A DNA stretch of 64,000 bases, taken from Litorisediminicola beolgyonensis (GTDB lineage: Bacteria; Pseudomonadota; Alphaproteobacteria; Rhodobacterales; Rhodobacteraceae). Within the stretch, counting starts at the first letter, position 1, and every line of letters begins with the position of its first letter. The position numbers and the translations under genes are program-made. Location of the stretch: contig NZ_JBHTMU010000010.1 of assembly GCF_042679605.1 (NCBI RefSeq), forward strand, positions 1-64,000. The letters are read 5' to 3'. The notes beneath the pieces are model-generated. The model was not told the DNA's origin and ran no database searches. It saw only the letters and a program-made list of their open reading frames with translations. Shown one piece after another: positions 51,399-60,759 of this stretch.

Positions 51399-51417
51399 GT
51401 CGCGATATCCGAGGTGC

Positions 51418-52065
51418 ATGACAATCCAGGATCCCACCCTCGCCCGCAGCACCGAAGAGGCCTGGCTCGCCGCCGCCTACGAGGTCCTGACCGAAAGCGG
51501 TGTCGAGGCGGTCAAGATCATGCCGCTCGCCAAGCGCCTCGGGCTGACCCGCACCGGGTTCTACTGGCATTTCAAGGACCGCGACGCGCTGCTCGAGGCG
51601 ATGATCCGGCATTGGGAAGACACCAATACCGGCAATCTCGTCGCCCGCTGCGAGGCCTATGCCGAAACCATCGCCGAGGCGGTGCTGAATCTCTTCGACT
51701 GCTGGTTCGATCCTGCGCTCTTCGACGGGCCGCTCGATCTCGCGATCCGCAACTGGGCGCGCAACGATGCGGGCCTGCAGGCGCGGCTCGACCGGGCCGA
51801 CGCCCGCAGGCAGGCGGCGATCGAGGCGATGTTCGCGCGCTTCGGCTATCCGCCCGCCGAGGCCGAGATCCGCGCGCTGACGATGATCTACACGCAGATC
51901 GGCTATATCTCGATGCAGGTCACCGAAGACCCCGCGCAGCGCTTCGGGCGTGTCGCCCGCTATGTCGAGGTCTTCACCGGCCGTCGCCCCTCCGAGAGCG
52001 ACCTGCGCCGGTTCCACGCCCGCCACGGCACAGCCCTGCCCGACGGGGCCACCGATGACGACTGA
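51418..52065 (+). CDS. TetR-family repressor
   Basis: A 215-residue regulator. The HTH (TESGVEAVKIMPLAKRLGLT, RTGFYWHFKDRDALLEAMIR) and helical ligand domain (ALFDGPLDLAIRNWARNDAG, IRALTMIYTQIGYISMQVTE) are complete. ATG 51418 has a close GAGG. It is divergent from the demethylase gene and overlaps the following DAO gene by 11 bp, so it probably controls both through the palindrome at 51383, with an N-methylated amine or product as ligand (inference). Confidence 0.9.
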   Translation: MTIQDPTLARSTEEAWLAAAYEVLTESGVEAVKIMPLAKRLGLTRTGFYWHFKDRDALLEAMIRHWEDTNTGNLVARCEAYAETIAEAVLNLFDCWFDPALFDGPLDLAIRNWARNDAGLQARLDRADARRQAAIEAMFARFGYPPAEAEIRALTMIYTQIGYISMQVTEDPAQRFGRVARYVEVFTGRRPSESDLRRFHARHGTALPDGATDDD

Positions 52066-53335
52066 CAGCGGCCGCGGGCTTTGGGAGGCGAGCCTGTCCG
52101 ACCCGGTCGAGGCGCCGCCGCTGACACGCGACGTGACGGTCGATCTCGCCATCATCGGCGGCGGCTTCACCGGCACCGCTGCCGCGCTCGAAGCGGCGCG
52201 GCAGGGTGCGTCGGTCGCGCTTCTGGAGGCGCAGGAGATCGGCCATGGCGGATCGGGCCGCAATGTCGGGCTGGTGAATGCCGGGCTCTGGCTGCCGCCC
52301 GAGACCATCCTCTCACGGCTGGGCGAGGCCGCAGGACGGCGGCTGATCGAGGCGCTCGGGGCCGCGCCGGACCGGGTCTTCGAGATCATTAACCGCGAGG
52401 ACATCGCCTGCGAGGCCACCCGGAACGGCACGCTGCACCTGGCGCATGCGCCCTCGGCGCTCTCCGACCTCCGCGACCGGCAGCGACAGGGCAATGCGAG
52501 CGGCGCGGCGCTGAGACTGCTCGATGCCGAGGAAACCCACCGCAGGACCGGTGCGCGCGGCTTCGCGGGCGCGCTGCTGAACCCCGCCGCCGGGACGATC
52601 CAGCCGCTCGCCTATTGCCATGGGCTCGCGCGCGCCGCCGTCCGGTGCGGCGCGCAGGTCTTTGCCCGGAGCCCCGTGACCGCGATGCGCCATGACGGGG
52701 CATGGCATCTCGAGACCCCCGGCGGTCGAGTGCGCGCCGACAAGCTGCTCATCGCGACCAATGCCTATCCTGAGGGCGCAGCCCGCGCGAGGCGCCCACA
52801 ATTCGCGGCGCTCTCCTACGTTCAGTTCGCCACCGCGCCGCTGCCGCCGGAAGTGTCCGAGACGATCCTCCCCGGTGGCGAGGGCTGCTGGGACACCGGG
52901 CTCGTCATGTGCTCGATCCGCCGCGATGCGCGCGGACGGCTGATCCTCGGGGGGATGGGAGACGCGCGCGGTCTCTCGGCCCGCGTCCATGCGGGATGGG
53001 CGCGCCGCAAGCTCGCCGCGCTCTACCCCGCGCTCGCCCATGAGCCCTTCGAACACGCCTGGTCCGGCCGGATCGCGATGACCTCGGATCACTTGCCGCG
53101 CATCACGACCCCCGGTCCTAACAGCCTGTCGATCTTCGGCTATTCCGGCCGCGGCATCGGCCCCGGCACCGTGCTCGGCACCGAGGCCGCGCGGGCGCTT
53201 CTGGGTCTCATCGCGCCCGAGGACCTGCCCGTGCCGGTCATGGCGGACTATGCCGAACCGCTGGCCGCCGCGCGGAGCGCCGTCTACACCACGGGCGCGG
53301 CCCTCGTTCACGCGATCTCCGCCTGGCGGCGCTGA
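52055..53335 (+). CDS. DAO-family FAD-dependent amine/amino-acid oxidoreductase
   Basis: A 426-residue flavoprotein of the DadA/PuuB-like DAO family: N-terminal VDLAIIGGGFTGTAAALEAA, ALLEAQEIGHGGSGRNVGLV (the SGRN-G motif of GlpO/PuuB-type enzymes), ADKLLIATNAYPEG and C-terminal LSIFGYSGRGIGPGTVLGTE. It would oxidise a secondary amine or D-amino acid. It is translationally linked with tetR, suggesting it handles a product of the divergent demethylase. Confidence 0.85.
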   Translation: MTTDSGRGLWEASLSDPVEAPPLTRDVTVDLAIIGGGFTGTAAALEAARQGASVALLEAQEIGHGGSGRNVGLVNAGLWLPPETILSRLGEAAGRRLIEALGAAPDRVFEIINREDIACEATRNGTLHLAHAPSALSDLRDRQRQGNASGAALRLLDAEETHRRTGARGFAGALLNPAAGTIQPLAYCHGLARAAVRCGAQVFARSPVTAMRHDGAWHLETPGGRVRADKLLIATNAYPEGAARARRPQFAALSYVQFATAPLPPEVSETILPGGEGCWDTGLVMCSIRRDARGRLILGGMGDARGLSARVHAGWARRKLAALYPALAHEPFEHAWSGRIAMTSDHLPRITTPGPNSLSIFGYSGRGIGPGTVLGTEAARALLGLIAPEDLPVPVMADYAEPLAAARSAVYTTGAALVHAISAWRR

Positions 53336-53347
53336 CGCGGCGCGCGG

Positions 53348-54238
53348 CTAGCGCGGCCCAAGATCCGCCAGCACCTCGGAAATCTGCTCCATCTGCGGCC
53401 CGAACGGGCTGGTCCGCCGCCAGACGAGCCCGATCTGACGGGTCGCCACGGGAGCAGGCAGCCGCGCGACCGAGACATTGGCCGAGCGGGTCTCGAGAGA
53501 GATCGCCATCTCGGGGATGAGCGTCACGCCCATGCCCGCGCCGACCATCTGCACCAGCGTCGAGAGCGAGCTCGCCTCGAGATGCCGCCCCGGCGAGACC
53601 GAGGCCAGGTCGCAGTAACTCAACGCCTGATCGCGGAAACAGTGCCCTTCTTCCAAGAGAAGAAGCCGCATCGTCGCGAGGTCCTTGGCCTCGGGCACTG
53701 GGCGCCCGCCGTCGGCGGCAGGGCGCAGAAGCACGAACTCCTCCTCGAAGAGCGGACGGGCGGTGAGCCCCGGATCGTCGAGCGGCAGCGCCAGGATCGC
53801 GGCATCGAGACCGCCCTGCCCGACCCCGTCGAGCAGCGTCTGGGTGACCGCCTCTCGCGGGTGCAGCTCGAGCCCCGGGTGGCTCGCCGCCAGTCGCCGC
53901 ACGATCTGCGGCAGGAGATAGGGCGCGACCGTCGGGATCAGGCCCAGAGGGAACGGCCCGCTCAGCGCCCCGCCATGGGCCCGGGCAACGTCCTCCAGCT
54001 CGTCGACCGCGGCGAGAATGGATAGGACCCGCTCGGCGATCTCGACGCCGAGACCGGTCAGCCTAGTTTGGCGGTTGCCGCGCTCGACCAGGGTGGCGCC
54101 CAGCGCCTGCTCGAGCTCCTTGATCTGCAGCGACAGCGCAGGCTGGGAAATCGCGCAGGCTTCGGCGGCATGACCGAAATGGCGATGCTCGGCGAGGGCA
54201 TGGAAATAGCGCAGGTGGCGCATCGAGACACGGGCCAT
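53348..54238 (-). CDS. oxyR: Hydrogen-peroxide sensor OxyR
   Basis: A 296-residue LysR-type regulator. The ATG at 54238 has AGGAG six bases upstream. The HTH is HLRYFHALAEHRHFGHAAEA with CAISQPALSLQIKELEQALG. The redox Cys pair is at about residues 200 and 209 (GHCFRDQALSYC), matching E. coli Cys199/Cys208. The C-terminal MVGAGMGVTLIPEMAISLE is typical. Oxidised OxyR activates katG, which is divergent from it here. Confidence 0.95.
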   Translation of the reverse strand: MARVSMRHLRYFHALAEHRHFGHAAEACAISQPALSLQIKELEQALGATLVERGNRQTRLTGLGVEIAERVLSILAAVDELEDVARAHGGALSGPFPLGLIPTVAPYLLPQIVRRLAASHPGLELHPREAVTQTLLDGVGQGGLDAAILALPLDDPGLTARPLFEEEFVLLRPAADGGRPVPEAKDLATMRLLLLEEGHCFRDQALSYCDLASVSPGRHLEASSLSTLVQMVGAGMGVTLIPEMAISLETRSANVSVARLPAPVATRQIGLVWRRTSPFGPQMEQISEVLADLGPR

Positions 54239-54265
54239 GGGAGCTCCTGAAGGCAACGAGAAAAA

Positions 54266-54298
54266 CTTATCGCTTCGGTAAGAATTCTCAAATTCTCA
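54266..54298. promoter_or_regulatory. Candidate OxyR/katG control region
   Basis: The 115-bp gap between oxyR and katG holds a near-perfect dyad, CTTATCG (54266-54272) with CGGTAAG (54276-54282), followed by AATTCTCA repeated twice in tandem (54283-54298). The position, 56-88 bases before katG and 28 bases from oxyR, fits shared control. The match to a consensus cannot be scored by eye. Confidence 0.5.
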
Positions 54299-54353
54299 TT
54301 ATGGCCACGGCTTGATAGGGTCACCTCAGAATCATTCTAAAACGGAGGATCCC

Positions 54354-56528
54354 ATGGACGGGAACGATCAGCCGACAGGCGGCAAGTGCCCGGTGATGCA
54401 TGGCAGCATGACCGAAACCGGGGCGAGCGTGCTGGATTGGTGGCCGAACGCGCTCAATCTCGACATCTTGCACCAGCACGACAGCAAGACGAACCCGATG
54501 GGCAAGGATTTCTCCTATCGCGACGCGGTCAAGAAGCTGGATTACGACGGGCTCAAGGCCGACATGAAGGCGCTCCTGCAGGAAAGCCAGGAGTGGTGGC
54601 CGGCCGATTGGGGCCATTACGGCGGCCTGATGATCCGTCTCGCCTGGCACGCCGCGGGCACCTACCGCCTGGCGGATGGCCGTGGCGGCGGCGGCACCGG
54701 CAATATCCGCTTCGCGCCCCTGAACTCCTGGCCGGACAACGCCAGCCTCGACAAGGCGCGGCGTCTCCTGTGGCCGCTCAAGAAGAAATACGGCAACAAG
54801 GTCAGCTGGGCCGACCTGATCATCCTCTCGGGCACCGTCGCCTACGAGACGATGGGCCTCAAGACCTTCGGCTTCGGCTATGGCCGCGAGGATATCTGGC
54901 ACCCCGAGAAGGACATCTACTGGGGCGCCGAGCGTGAATGGCTGGCCCCGTCCGACACGCGCTACGAGTCCGTCGAGAAGCCCTCGACCATGGAGAACCC
55001 GCTCGCCTCCGTGCAGATGGGCCTGATCTACGTGAACCCCGAAGGCGTGAACGGCAATCCCGATCCGGCCGAGACCGCCAAGCAGGTGCGCGAGACCTTC
55101 AAGCGCATGGCGATGAACGACGAGGAAACCGCCGCGCTGACCGCGGGCGGCCACACCGTCGGCAAGTGCCACGGCGGCGGCGATGCCAATGCCCTGGGCG
55201 CCGAGCCCGAGGGTGCGGGCGTCGAGCATCAGGGCCTCGGCTGGTTCAACCCGAACCTCGACGGCAAGGCCTCGAACGCCATCACCGGCGGCCCCGAGGG
55301 CGCGTGGACGACGAACCCGCTCGTGTTCGACATGGGCTATTTCGACATGCTCTTCGGCCATGAATGGGAGCTCACCGAGAGCCCCGCGGGCGCCAAGCAG
55401 TGGAAGCCCGTCGACATCAAGGAAGAGGACATGCCGCTCGACGCCTCCGATCCGTCGAAGCGCCGCATGCCGATGATGACCGACGCCGACATGGCGATGA
55501 AGGTCGATCCCGTCTACAACGAGATCTGCCAGAAATTCATGGCCGATCCGGAGTATTTCAAGGACACCTTCGCGCGCGCCTGGTTCAAGCTGACCCACCG
55601 CGACATGGGACCGAAGAACCGCTATGTCGGCCCCGACGTGCCCGCCGAGGACCTGATCTGGCAGGATCCGGTCCCCAACGGCCCGACCGGATGGGACGTG
55701 GACGCGGTCAAGGCGAAGATCGCCGACAGCGGCCTCACGCTCTCCGAGATGGTCTCGACCGCTTGGGACAGCGCCCGGACCTATCGCGGCTCGGACATGC
55801 GCGGCGGCGCCAATGGCGCGCGCATCCGTCTCGCGCCGCAGAAGGACTGGGAGGGCAACGAGCCCGAGCGTCTGGCCAAGGTGCTGGGCGTGCTGGAGCC
55901 GATCGCCAAGGACGCGGGCGCGAGCCTCGCCGACGTGATCGTTCTGGCGGGCAATGTCGGTGTCGAGCAGGCGGCCAAGGCCGCGGGCCACGAGATCGCC
56001 CTGCCCTTCACCCCCGGTCGCGGCGACGCGAGCGCGGAAGAGACCGATGCCGAGAGCTTCGACGTGCTCGAGCCGGTCGCCGACGGGTTCCGCAACTGGA
56101 TGAAGGCCGATTACATCGTCGAGGCCGAGGAACTCCTTCTCGACCGGGCCCAGCTTCTGGGTCTGACCGCGTCCGAGATGGTCGTTCTCCTGGGCGGCAT
56201 GCGGGCGATGGGCACCAATCACGGCGGCAGCGCGCATGGCGTTCTGACCGACCGCGAAGGGGCGCTGACGACGGACTTCTTCGTCAACCTGACCGACATG
56301 GCCTATAGCTGGCACCCGACCGGCAAGAACGTCTACGAGATCCGCGATCGCAAGACCGGCGAGACCAAGTGGACCGCCACCCGCGCCGATCTGGTCTTCG
56401 GTTCGAACTCGGTGCTGCGCGCCTATGTCGAGCTCTACGCCCAGGACGACAATGCCGGGAAATTCGTCGAGGATTTCGGCGCGGCCTGGACCAAGGTGAT
56501 GAATGCCGACCGCTTCGATCTGATCTGA
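54354..56528 (+). CDS. katG: Catalase-peroxidase KatG
   Basis: A 724-residue bifunctional heme enzyme that destroys H2O2. The distal site is MIRLAWHAAGTYRLADGRGG (Arg, Trp and His). The cross-linked Trp-Tyr-Met adduct is completed by Tyr in IYVNPEGVNGNPDP and Met in FKRMAMNDEET. The proximal His is in ALTAGGHTVGKCHGGG. The degenerate C-terminal peroxidase-like domain (LTLSEMVSTAWDSARTYRGS, VVLLGGMRAMGTNHGGSAHG) is complete. ATG 54354 follows CGGAGG. It is divergent from oxyR and closed by a strong terminator. Confidence 0.98.
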   Translation: MDGNDQPTGGKCPVMHGSMTETGASVLDWWPNALNLDILHQHDSKTNPMGKDFSYRDAVKKLDYDGLKADMKALLQESQEWWPADWGHYGGLMIRLAWHAAGTYRLADGRGGGGTGNIRFAPLNSWPDNASLDKARRLLWPLKKKYGNKVSWADLIILSGTVAYETMGLKTFGFGYGREDIWHPEKDIYWGAEREWLAPSDTRYESVEKPSTMENPLASVQMGLIYVNPEGVNGNPDPAETAKQVRETFKRMAMNDEETAALTAGGHTVGKCHGGGDANALGAEPEGAGVEHQGLGWFNPNLDGKASNAITGGPEGAWTTNPLVFDMGYFDMLFGHEWELTESPAGAKQWKPVDIKEEDMPLDASDPSKRRMPMMTDADMAMKVDPVYNEICQKFMADPEYFKDTFARAWFKLTHRDMGPKNRYVGPDVPAEDLIWQDPVPNGPTGWDVDAVKAKIADSGLTLSEMVSTAWDSARTYRGSDMRGGANGARIRLAPQKDWEGNEPERLAKVLGVLEPIAKDAGASLADVIVLAGNVGVEQAAKAAGHEIALPFTPGRGDASAEETDAESFDVLEPVADGFRNWMKADYIVEAEELLLDRAQLLGLTASEMVVLLGGMRAMGTNHGGSAHGVLTDREGALTTDFFVNLTDMAYSWHPTGKNVYEIRDRKTGETKWTATRADLVFGSNSVLRAYVELYAQDDNAGKFVEDFGAAWTKVMNADRFDLI

Positions 56529-56548
56529 TCGGTTCGGACACGCAAACG

Positions 56549-56580
56549 AAAGGCCCCGCGCGATCCGCGCGGGGCCTTTT
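56549..56580 (+). terminator. Rho-independent terminator after katG
   Basis: AAAGGCCCCGCGCG (56549-56562), loop ATC, then CGCGCGGGGCCTTT (56566-56579): a perfect 14-bp stem ending in TTTTATTTT, 20 bases after the katG stop. It lies between convergent katG and mtlK and may act in both directions. Confidence 0.94.
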
Positions 56581-56618
56581 ATTTTCAAACGATTAGAGCG
56601 CGATTTTCGCGCGCCGCC

Positions 56619-58085
56619 TTAACCGGCGTAGCGCGCGAGCGTCGCTTCCGTGCCCTCGGCATAGAGATCGGTGAGCCAGCGCGCGAAGGCATCGGCGAAG
56701 GCCGAATGACTGCCCAGATCGCCGTAGATCCCGCGCTGCTCCAGCCAGGCCGCGGGACGCTCCCTGGCCTCGAGCGCTGCCGCGTTCAGCTGGCCCCAGA
56801 TAGGGTCGTTGGGCTCGATCGTCGAGCCGTCCTCGCGCGTGCCCGCGCACATCCGCGCCCAGAGCGCCTGGCTCAGGGCGAACCCCTCGACCGGTGTGTT
56901 CGCCTTCAGCGCCTCGCGAATGGTCGGCAGCAGGAAGCCGGGATGCCGCGAGGAGCCGTCGAAGGCGACGCGGCGGGTGGTGTCGCGGATCTCGGGGTTC
57001 GAGAAGCGGCGGTCGATCAGGTCGAGATATTCCTCGGGCGTGCGCCCCGGCACCGCGGCGACATGGGGCGCGATCTCTTCGGCCTCGATCTTGCGGAAAA
57101 AGGCGCGGATGCCCTCATGCGCCATGCAGCCCGAGATCGTCTCGATCCCGAGGATCTCGCCGGGATTGGCGATGATCTGGTGGCCGCCGTTCAGCATGCG
57201 GATCTTCATCGCCTCGAAGGCGTGGACATCGTCGGTGAAGGTCGCGCCGACCTTGTCCCAATCGGGCCTCCCCGCGCAGAACGCGTCCTCGATGACCCAT
57301 TGGCGGAAGTTCTCATGAGTGACCGGCGCCTTGTCGTCGATGCCGAACTCGCGCGCGAGCGCCAGTTCGGACGGGCCGGTCGCGGGCACGATGCAATCGA
57401 CCATCGAGTTCGGAAAGCTCGCATTGGCGTCGATCCAGTCGGCGAGTTCGGGATCGGAGAGCCGCGCGAGACCCACGACCGTGGCGCGCAGGATGTCACC
57501 GTTGCCCTGGAGGTTGTCGCAGGAGAGGCAGGTGAACGGGCCGGTCCCGGCGTCGCGCCGCTGGCGGAGCGCCGCGACCATCGCGCCAAAGGCGGTGCGC
57601 GGCGCATCGGGCGTCTCGGCATCGTGGCGGATATCGGCGTGATCCGCGTCGAAGCCGCCATCCGCGTCGCGGTAATAGCCGCCCTCGGTCACGGTCAGCG
57701 CGACGATGCGGATATGGGCGTCGCTCATATGCGCGACGAGCGGCGCGTTGCCCTCGGCCACCGGCACGAAGCCGATCATCGAGCCCGTCACCTCGGCGGA
57801 TTTGCCCGAGGGGTCGAGCTCGATCAGCGTGGTCAGGCAGTCCTGCTCCAGAAGCCGCTCGCGCTGCTGGGCGTCGGCGGGGCGCACGCCCGCGCCGATG
57901 ATCGCCCAATCCTGGGCGAGCCCCTCGTCCATCAGCCGGTGCAGATACCAGGCCTGATGCGCGCGGTGGAAATTTCCCAGACCGATATGCACGATGCCGG
58001 GCTTGAGCGTGCTCCGGTCGTAGCGCGGCACGCGCACCTCCGGCGGCAGCTGATCGAGGGTCCGGTTCGAAAGCGCGACGGGCAT
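56619..58085 (-). CDS. mtlK: Mannitol 2-dehydrogenase (polyol dehydrogenase)
   Basis: A 488-residue NAD-dependent long-chain polyol dehydrogenase. The ATG at 58085 follows AAGGAGG. Signatures are GIVHIGLGNFHRAHQAWYLH (cofactor site), FTCLSCDNLQGNGDILRATV, NSMVDCIVPATGPS and the catalytic KIRMLNGGHQIIANPGEILG. It converts mannitol (and arabitol) to fructose (xylulose). It is the last gene of the polyol operon, about 57 bp after smoS. Confidence 0.95.
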   Translation of the reverse strand: MPVALSNRTLDQLPPEVRVPRYDRSTLKPGIVHIGLGNFHRAHQAWYLHRLMDEGLAQDWAIIGAGVRPADAQQRERLLEQDCLTTLIELDPSGKSAEVTGSMIGFVPVAEGNAPLVAHMSDAHIRIVALTVTEGGYYRDADGGFDADHADIRHDAETPDAPRTAFGAMVAALRQRRDAGTGPFTCLSCDNLQGNGDILRATVVGLARLSDPELADWIDANASFPNSMVDCIVPATGPSELALAREFGIDDKAPVTHENFRQWVIEDAFCAGRPDWDKVGATFTDDVHAFEAMKIRMLNGGHQIIANPGEILGIETISGCMAHEGIRAFFRKIEAEEIAPHVAAVPGRTPEEYLDLIDRRFSNPEIRDTTRRVAFDGSSRHPGFLLPTIREALKANTPVEGFALSQALWARMCAGTREDGSTIEPNDPIWGQLNAAALEARERPAAWLEQRGIYGDLGSHSAFADAFARWLTDLYAEGTEATLARYAG

Positions 58086-58141
58086 CGGGGCCTCCTTGGG
58101 GTTTTCGTTGGTCTGGCAGTGGACGGACAGCACCGACGCCG

Positions 58142-58909
58142 TCAGCTCATCCACTGTCCGCCATCGACATTATAGGTCTGGGCGACGATGTAGCGCGCCT
58201 CGTCGGTGGCAAGGAAGATCGCCATTCCGGTGAGGTCCTCGGCCACGCCCATGCGCCCGAAGGGCACGCTCTCGCCGACCTCTTTCTTCTTCTGGCCGGG
58301 CGCCTTGCCCTCGTATTTCGCGAAGAAGGCGTCGACCCCGTCCCAATGCTCGCCATCGACCACGCCGGGCGCGATGGCGTTCACGTTGATGCCGTGCTGG
58401 ATCAGGTTCAGGCCCGCCGACTGGGTGAGCGAGATCACCGCGGCCTTGGTGGCGCAATAGACGGCGACCAGCGCCTCGCCGCGCCGCCCGGCCTGGCTCG
58501 CCATGTTGATGATCCGGCCGCCCTCTCCGCGCTCGATCATGTGGCGCGCCACCGCCTGGAGCGTGAAGAGCGTGCCGCCGACATTGATGTCGAAGACGCG
58601 GGCGTAATCCTCGCGGGTGATCTCGACGATGGGCGCGGCGGTGAAGAGCGCGGCGTTGTTGATCAGGATGTCGATCCCGCCCAGGGCCGCGACCGTGTCG
58701 GCCACACCGGCGTCGATGCTGGCCTGGTCGGTCACGTCCATCACCACCGGATGCGCGCCGATCTCGGACGCCGTCTCGCGCACCCGGTCGGCGGCGATGT
58801 CGGCGATGGCGACGCGCGCACCCTCGGCGATATAGGCCTCGGCGAAGGCACGTCCGATGCCGCGGGCCGCGCCGGTGATCAGCGCGGTCTTTCCGTCCAG
58901 TCGGCTCAT
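58142..58909 (-). CDS. smoS: Sorbitol dehydrogenase, short-chain dehydrogenase
   Basis: A 255-residue SDR. The cofactor motif is TALITGAARGIGRAFAEAYI, with Asp in IADIAADRV favouring NAD. Catalytic residues are Ser in IINMASQAGRRG and Tyr-Lys in VYCATKAAVI. The C-terminus GQWMS closes the active site. It corresponds to SmoS of Rhodobacter, which oxidises D-sorbitol to fructose and also galactitol. It overlaps smoK by ATGA. Confidence 0.95.
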   Translation of the reverse strand: MSRLDGKTALITGAARGIGRAFAEAYIAEGARVAIADIAADRVRETASEIGAHPVVMDVTDQASIDAGVADTVAALGGIDILINNAALFTAAPIVEITREDYARVFDINVGGTLFTLQAVARHMIERGEGGRIINMASQAGRRGEALVAVYCATKAAVISLTQSAGLNLIQHGINVNAIAPGVVDGEHWDGVDAFFAKYEGKAPGQKKKEVGESVPFGRMGVAEDLTGMAIFLATDEARYIVAQTYNVDGGQWMS

Positions 58910-59904
58910 GCGATGCGCAGCCCGTTGCCGTCGAAGCGGACGATCTTGTCCTCCTGCGGGGCCAGGCGGATAGTATCGCCCGCCTTGTAGGAGACCTCGC
59001 CCGGGGCGCGGATGGTGATCGTCTCCGCGAGACCGGTGTCGTGGACATGGAAGAACGTGTCGCTGCCCAGATGCTCGGAGACACCGACCCGGCCCTCCCA
59101 GGGGCCGTCGCCGACGGTGATGTGCTCGGGCCGGATGCCGATGGTCTGGGCCTCGTGCTTCTTGGCCTCGGCGCCCTCGATGAAGTTCATCTTTGGGCTG
59201 CCGATGAAGCCTGCAACAAACAGGTTGCGCGGGCTGTGATAAAGCTCGAGCGGGCTGCCCACCTGCTCGATATGGCCGGCACGCAGGACCACGATCTTGT
59301 CGGCCATGGTCATCGCCTCGACCTGGTCGTGGGTCACGTAGATCATCGTCGTCTTCAGACGCTCGTGCAGCTCCGAGATCTCGAGCCGCATGCCGACGCG
59401 CAGCGCCGCGTCGAGGTTCGAGAGCGGCTCGTCGAAGAGGAACGCCGCCGGTTCCCGCACGATGGCGCGGCCGATCGCGACCCGCTGACGCTGGCCGCCT
59501 GAGAGCTGGCCGGGACGGCGGTCGAGATAGTCGGTGAGGTTCAGCACATCGGCGGCGCGCTCGACGCGCTTGTTGCGCTCCGCCTCGTCGAGACCCGCCA
59601 TCTTGAGCGGGAACGCGATGTTCTTGCGCACGCTCATATGCGGATAGAGCGCGTAGGACTGGAACACCATCGCCAGGCCGCGCTTGGCGGGCGGCAGGTC
59701 GGTGGCGTCGGTGCCGTCGATCCGGATCTCACCCGAGCTGACATCCTCCAGCCCCGCGATCAGCCGCAGAAGCGTGGACTTGCCGCAGCCCGAGGGGCCG
59801 ACGAAGACAACGAACTCGCCATCCTCGATGGTCAGGTCCAGCGGCGGAATGACTTCGACATCGCCGAATTTCTTCTGAACCTTATCAAGCGTGATACGTC
59901 CCAT
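58906..59904 (-). CDS. smoK: Polyol ABC transporter ATP-binding protein
   Basis: A 332-residue MalK-type ATPase: Walker A FVGPSGCGKSTLLRLIAG, Q-loop VFQSYALYPHMSV, signature LSGGQRQRVAIGRAIVREPA, Walker B FLFDEPLSNLDAAL, and switch His in VTHDQVEAM. A C-terminal TOBE regulatory domain follows (TIGIRPEHITVGDGPWEGRV). It powers mannitol/sorbitol uptake with SmoF and SmoG in the inner membrane. The start at 59904 gives FGDVEVIPPLDL at the N-terminus. Confidence 0.95.
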   Translation of the reverse strand: MGRITLDKVQKKFGDVEVIPPLDLTIEDGEFVVFVGPSGCGKSTLLRLIAGLEDVSSGEIRIDGTDATDLPPAKRGLAMVFQSYALYPHMSVRKNIAFPLKMAGLDEAERNKRVERAADVLNLTDYLDRRPGQLSGGQRQRVAIGRAIVREPAAFLFDEPLSNLDAALRVGMRLEISELHERLKTTMIYVTHDQVEAMTMADKIVVLRAGHIEQVGSPLELYHSPRNLFVAGFIGSPKMNFIEGAEAKKHEAQTIGIRPEHITVGDGPWEGRVGVSEHLGSDTFFHVHDTGLAETITIRAPGEVSYKAGDTIRLAPQEDKIVRFDGNGLRIA

Positions 59905-59915
59905 CGAAGGTCTCC

Positions 59916-60746
59916 TTATTTCACTGCGCCGAAGGTCAAGCCGCGGACAAGCTGCTTCTGCGAGAACCAGCCCATGATGAGGATAGGTGCGATCGCCATT
60001 GTGGAGGCGGCCGACAGCTTGGCGTAGAACAGGCCTTCGGGGCTCGAGTAGCTCGCGATGAAGGCCGTGAGGGGCGCCGCTTTCGCGGCGGTCAGGTTGA
60101 GCGTCCAGAACGCCTCGTTCCAGGCGAGGATCACGTTCAGAAGGACCGTCGAGGCGATGCCGGGGATCGCCATCGGCGTGAGCACGTAGAGGATCTCTTC
60201 CTTCAGCGTCGCCCCGTCCATCCGCGCGGCTTCGAGGATCTCGCCCGGGATTTCGCGGAAATAGGTGTAGAGCATCCAGACGATGATCGGCAGGTTCACC
60301 AGCATCAGCACGATGGTCAGGCCGAACCGGGTGTCGAGGAGGCCGAGATTGATGAAGATCAGGTACATCGGGTAGAGCACGCCGACCGCGGGAAGCATCT
60401 TGGTGGAGAGCATCCACAGAAGGATGTCCTTGGTCCGCTTCGAGGGCACGAAGGCCATCGACCAGGCCGCGGGCACCGCGATGATGATGCCGAGGATCGT
60501 GGAGCCACCGGCGATGATGATCGAGTTCCACAGGAAGCGCATGTAGTTCGAGCGCTCCTGCACGACCGAGTAGTTCTCGAGCGTCCAGTCGAAGAACAGG
60601 AAGACCGGCGGGTCCGAGATCGCCTGCGCTTCGGTCTTGAAGCTCGTCAGCACGGTCCAGAGGATCGGGAAGAAGATCAGGAGACCGACGGACCAGGCGG
60701 CGATGGTGGTGAGCGCCTTGCGGCGGGTGGTGACGGCACGGGCCAT
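59916..60746 (-). CDS. smoG: Polyol ABC transporter permease, MalG type
   Basis: A 276-residue permease with six helices (TTIAAWSVGLLIFFPILWTV, FLWNSIIIAGGSTILGIIIA and others). The EAA loop is REIPGEILEAARMDGATLKE, which contacts SmoK. It ends GWFSQKQLVRGLTFGAVK, the MalG-like C-terminus. It follows smoF by 13 bp and precedes smoK by 11 bp. Confidence 0.94.
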   Translation of the reverse strand: MARAVTTRRKALTTIAAWSVGLLIFFPILWTVLTSFKTEAQAISDPPVFLFFDWTLENYSVVQERSNYMRFLWNSIIIAGGSTILGIIIAVPAAWSMAFVPSKRTKDILLWMLSTKMLPAVGVLYPMYLIFINLGLLDTRFGLTIVLMLVNLPIIVWMLYTYFREIPGEILEAARMDGATLKEEILYVLTPMAIPGIASTVLLNVILAWNEAFWTLNLTAAKAAPLTAFIASYSSPEGLFYAKLSAASTMAIAPILIMGWFSQKQLVRGLTFGAVK

Positions 60747-60759
60747 GTCTATCTCCTCC

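Noticed and set aside
54321..56588. 755-codon open frame antisense to katG
   Set aside because: It is a high-GC shadow of katG: no start signal, a composition typical of the opposite strand, and no domain resemblance, while the katG frame is unmistakable.
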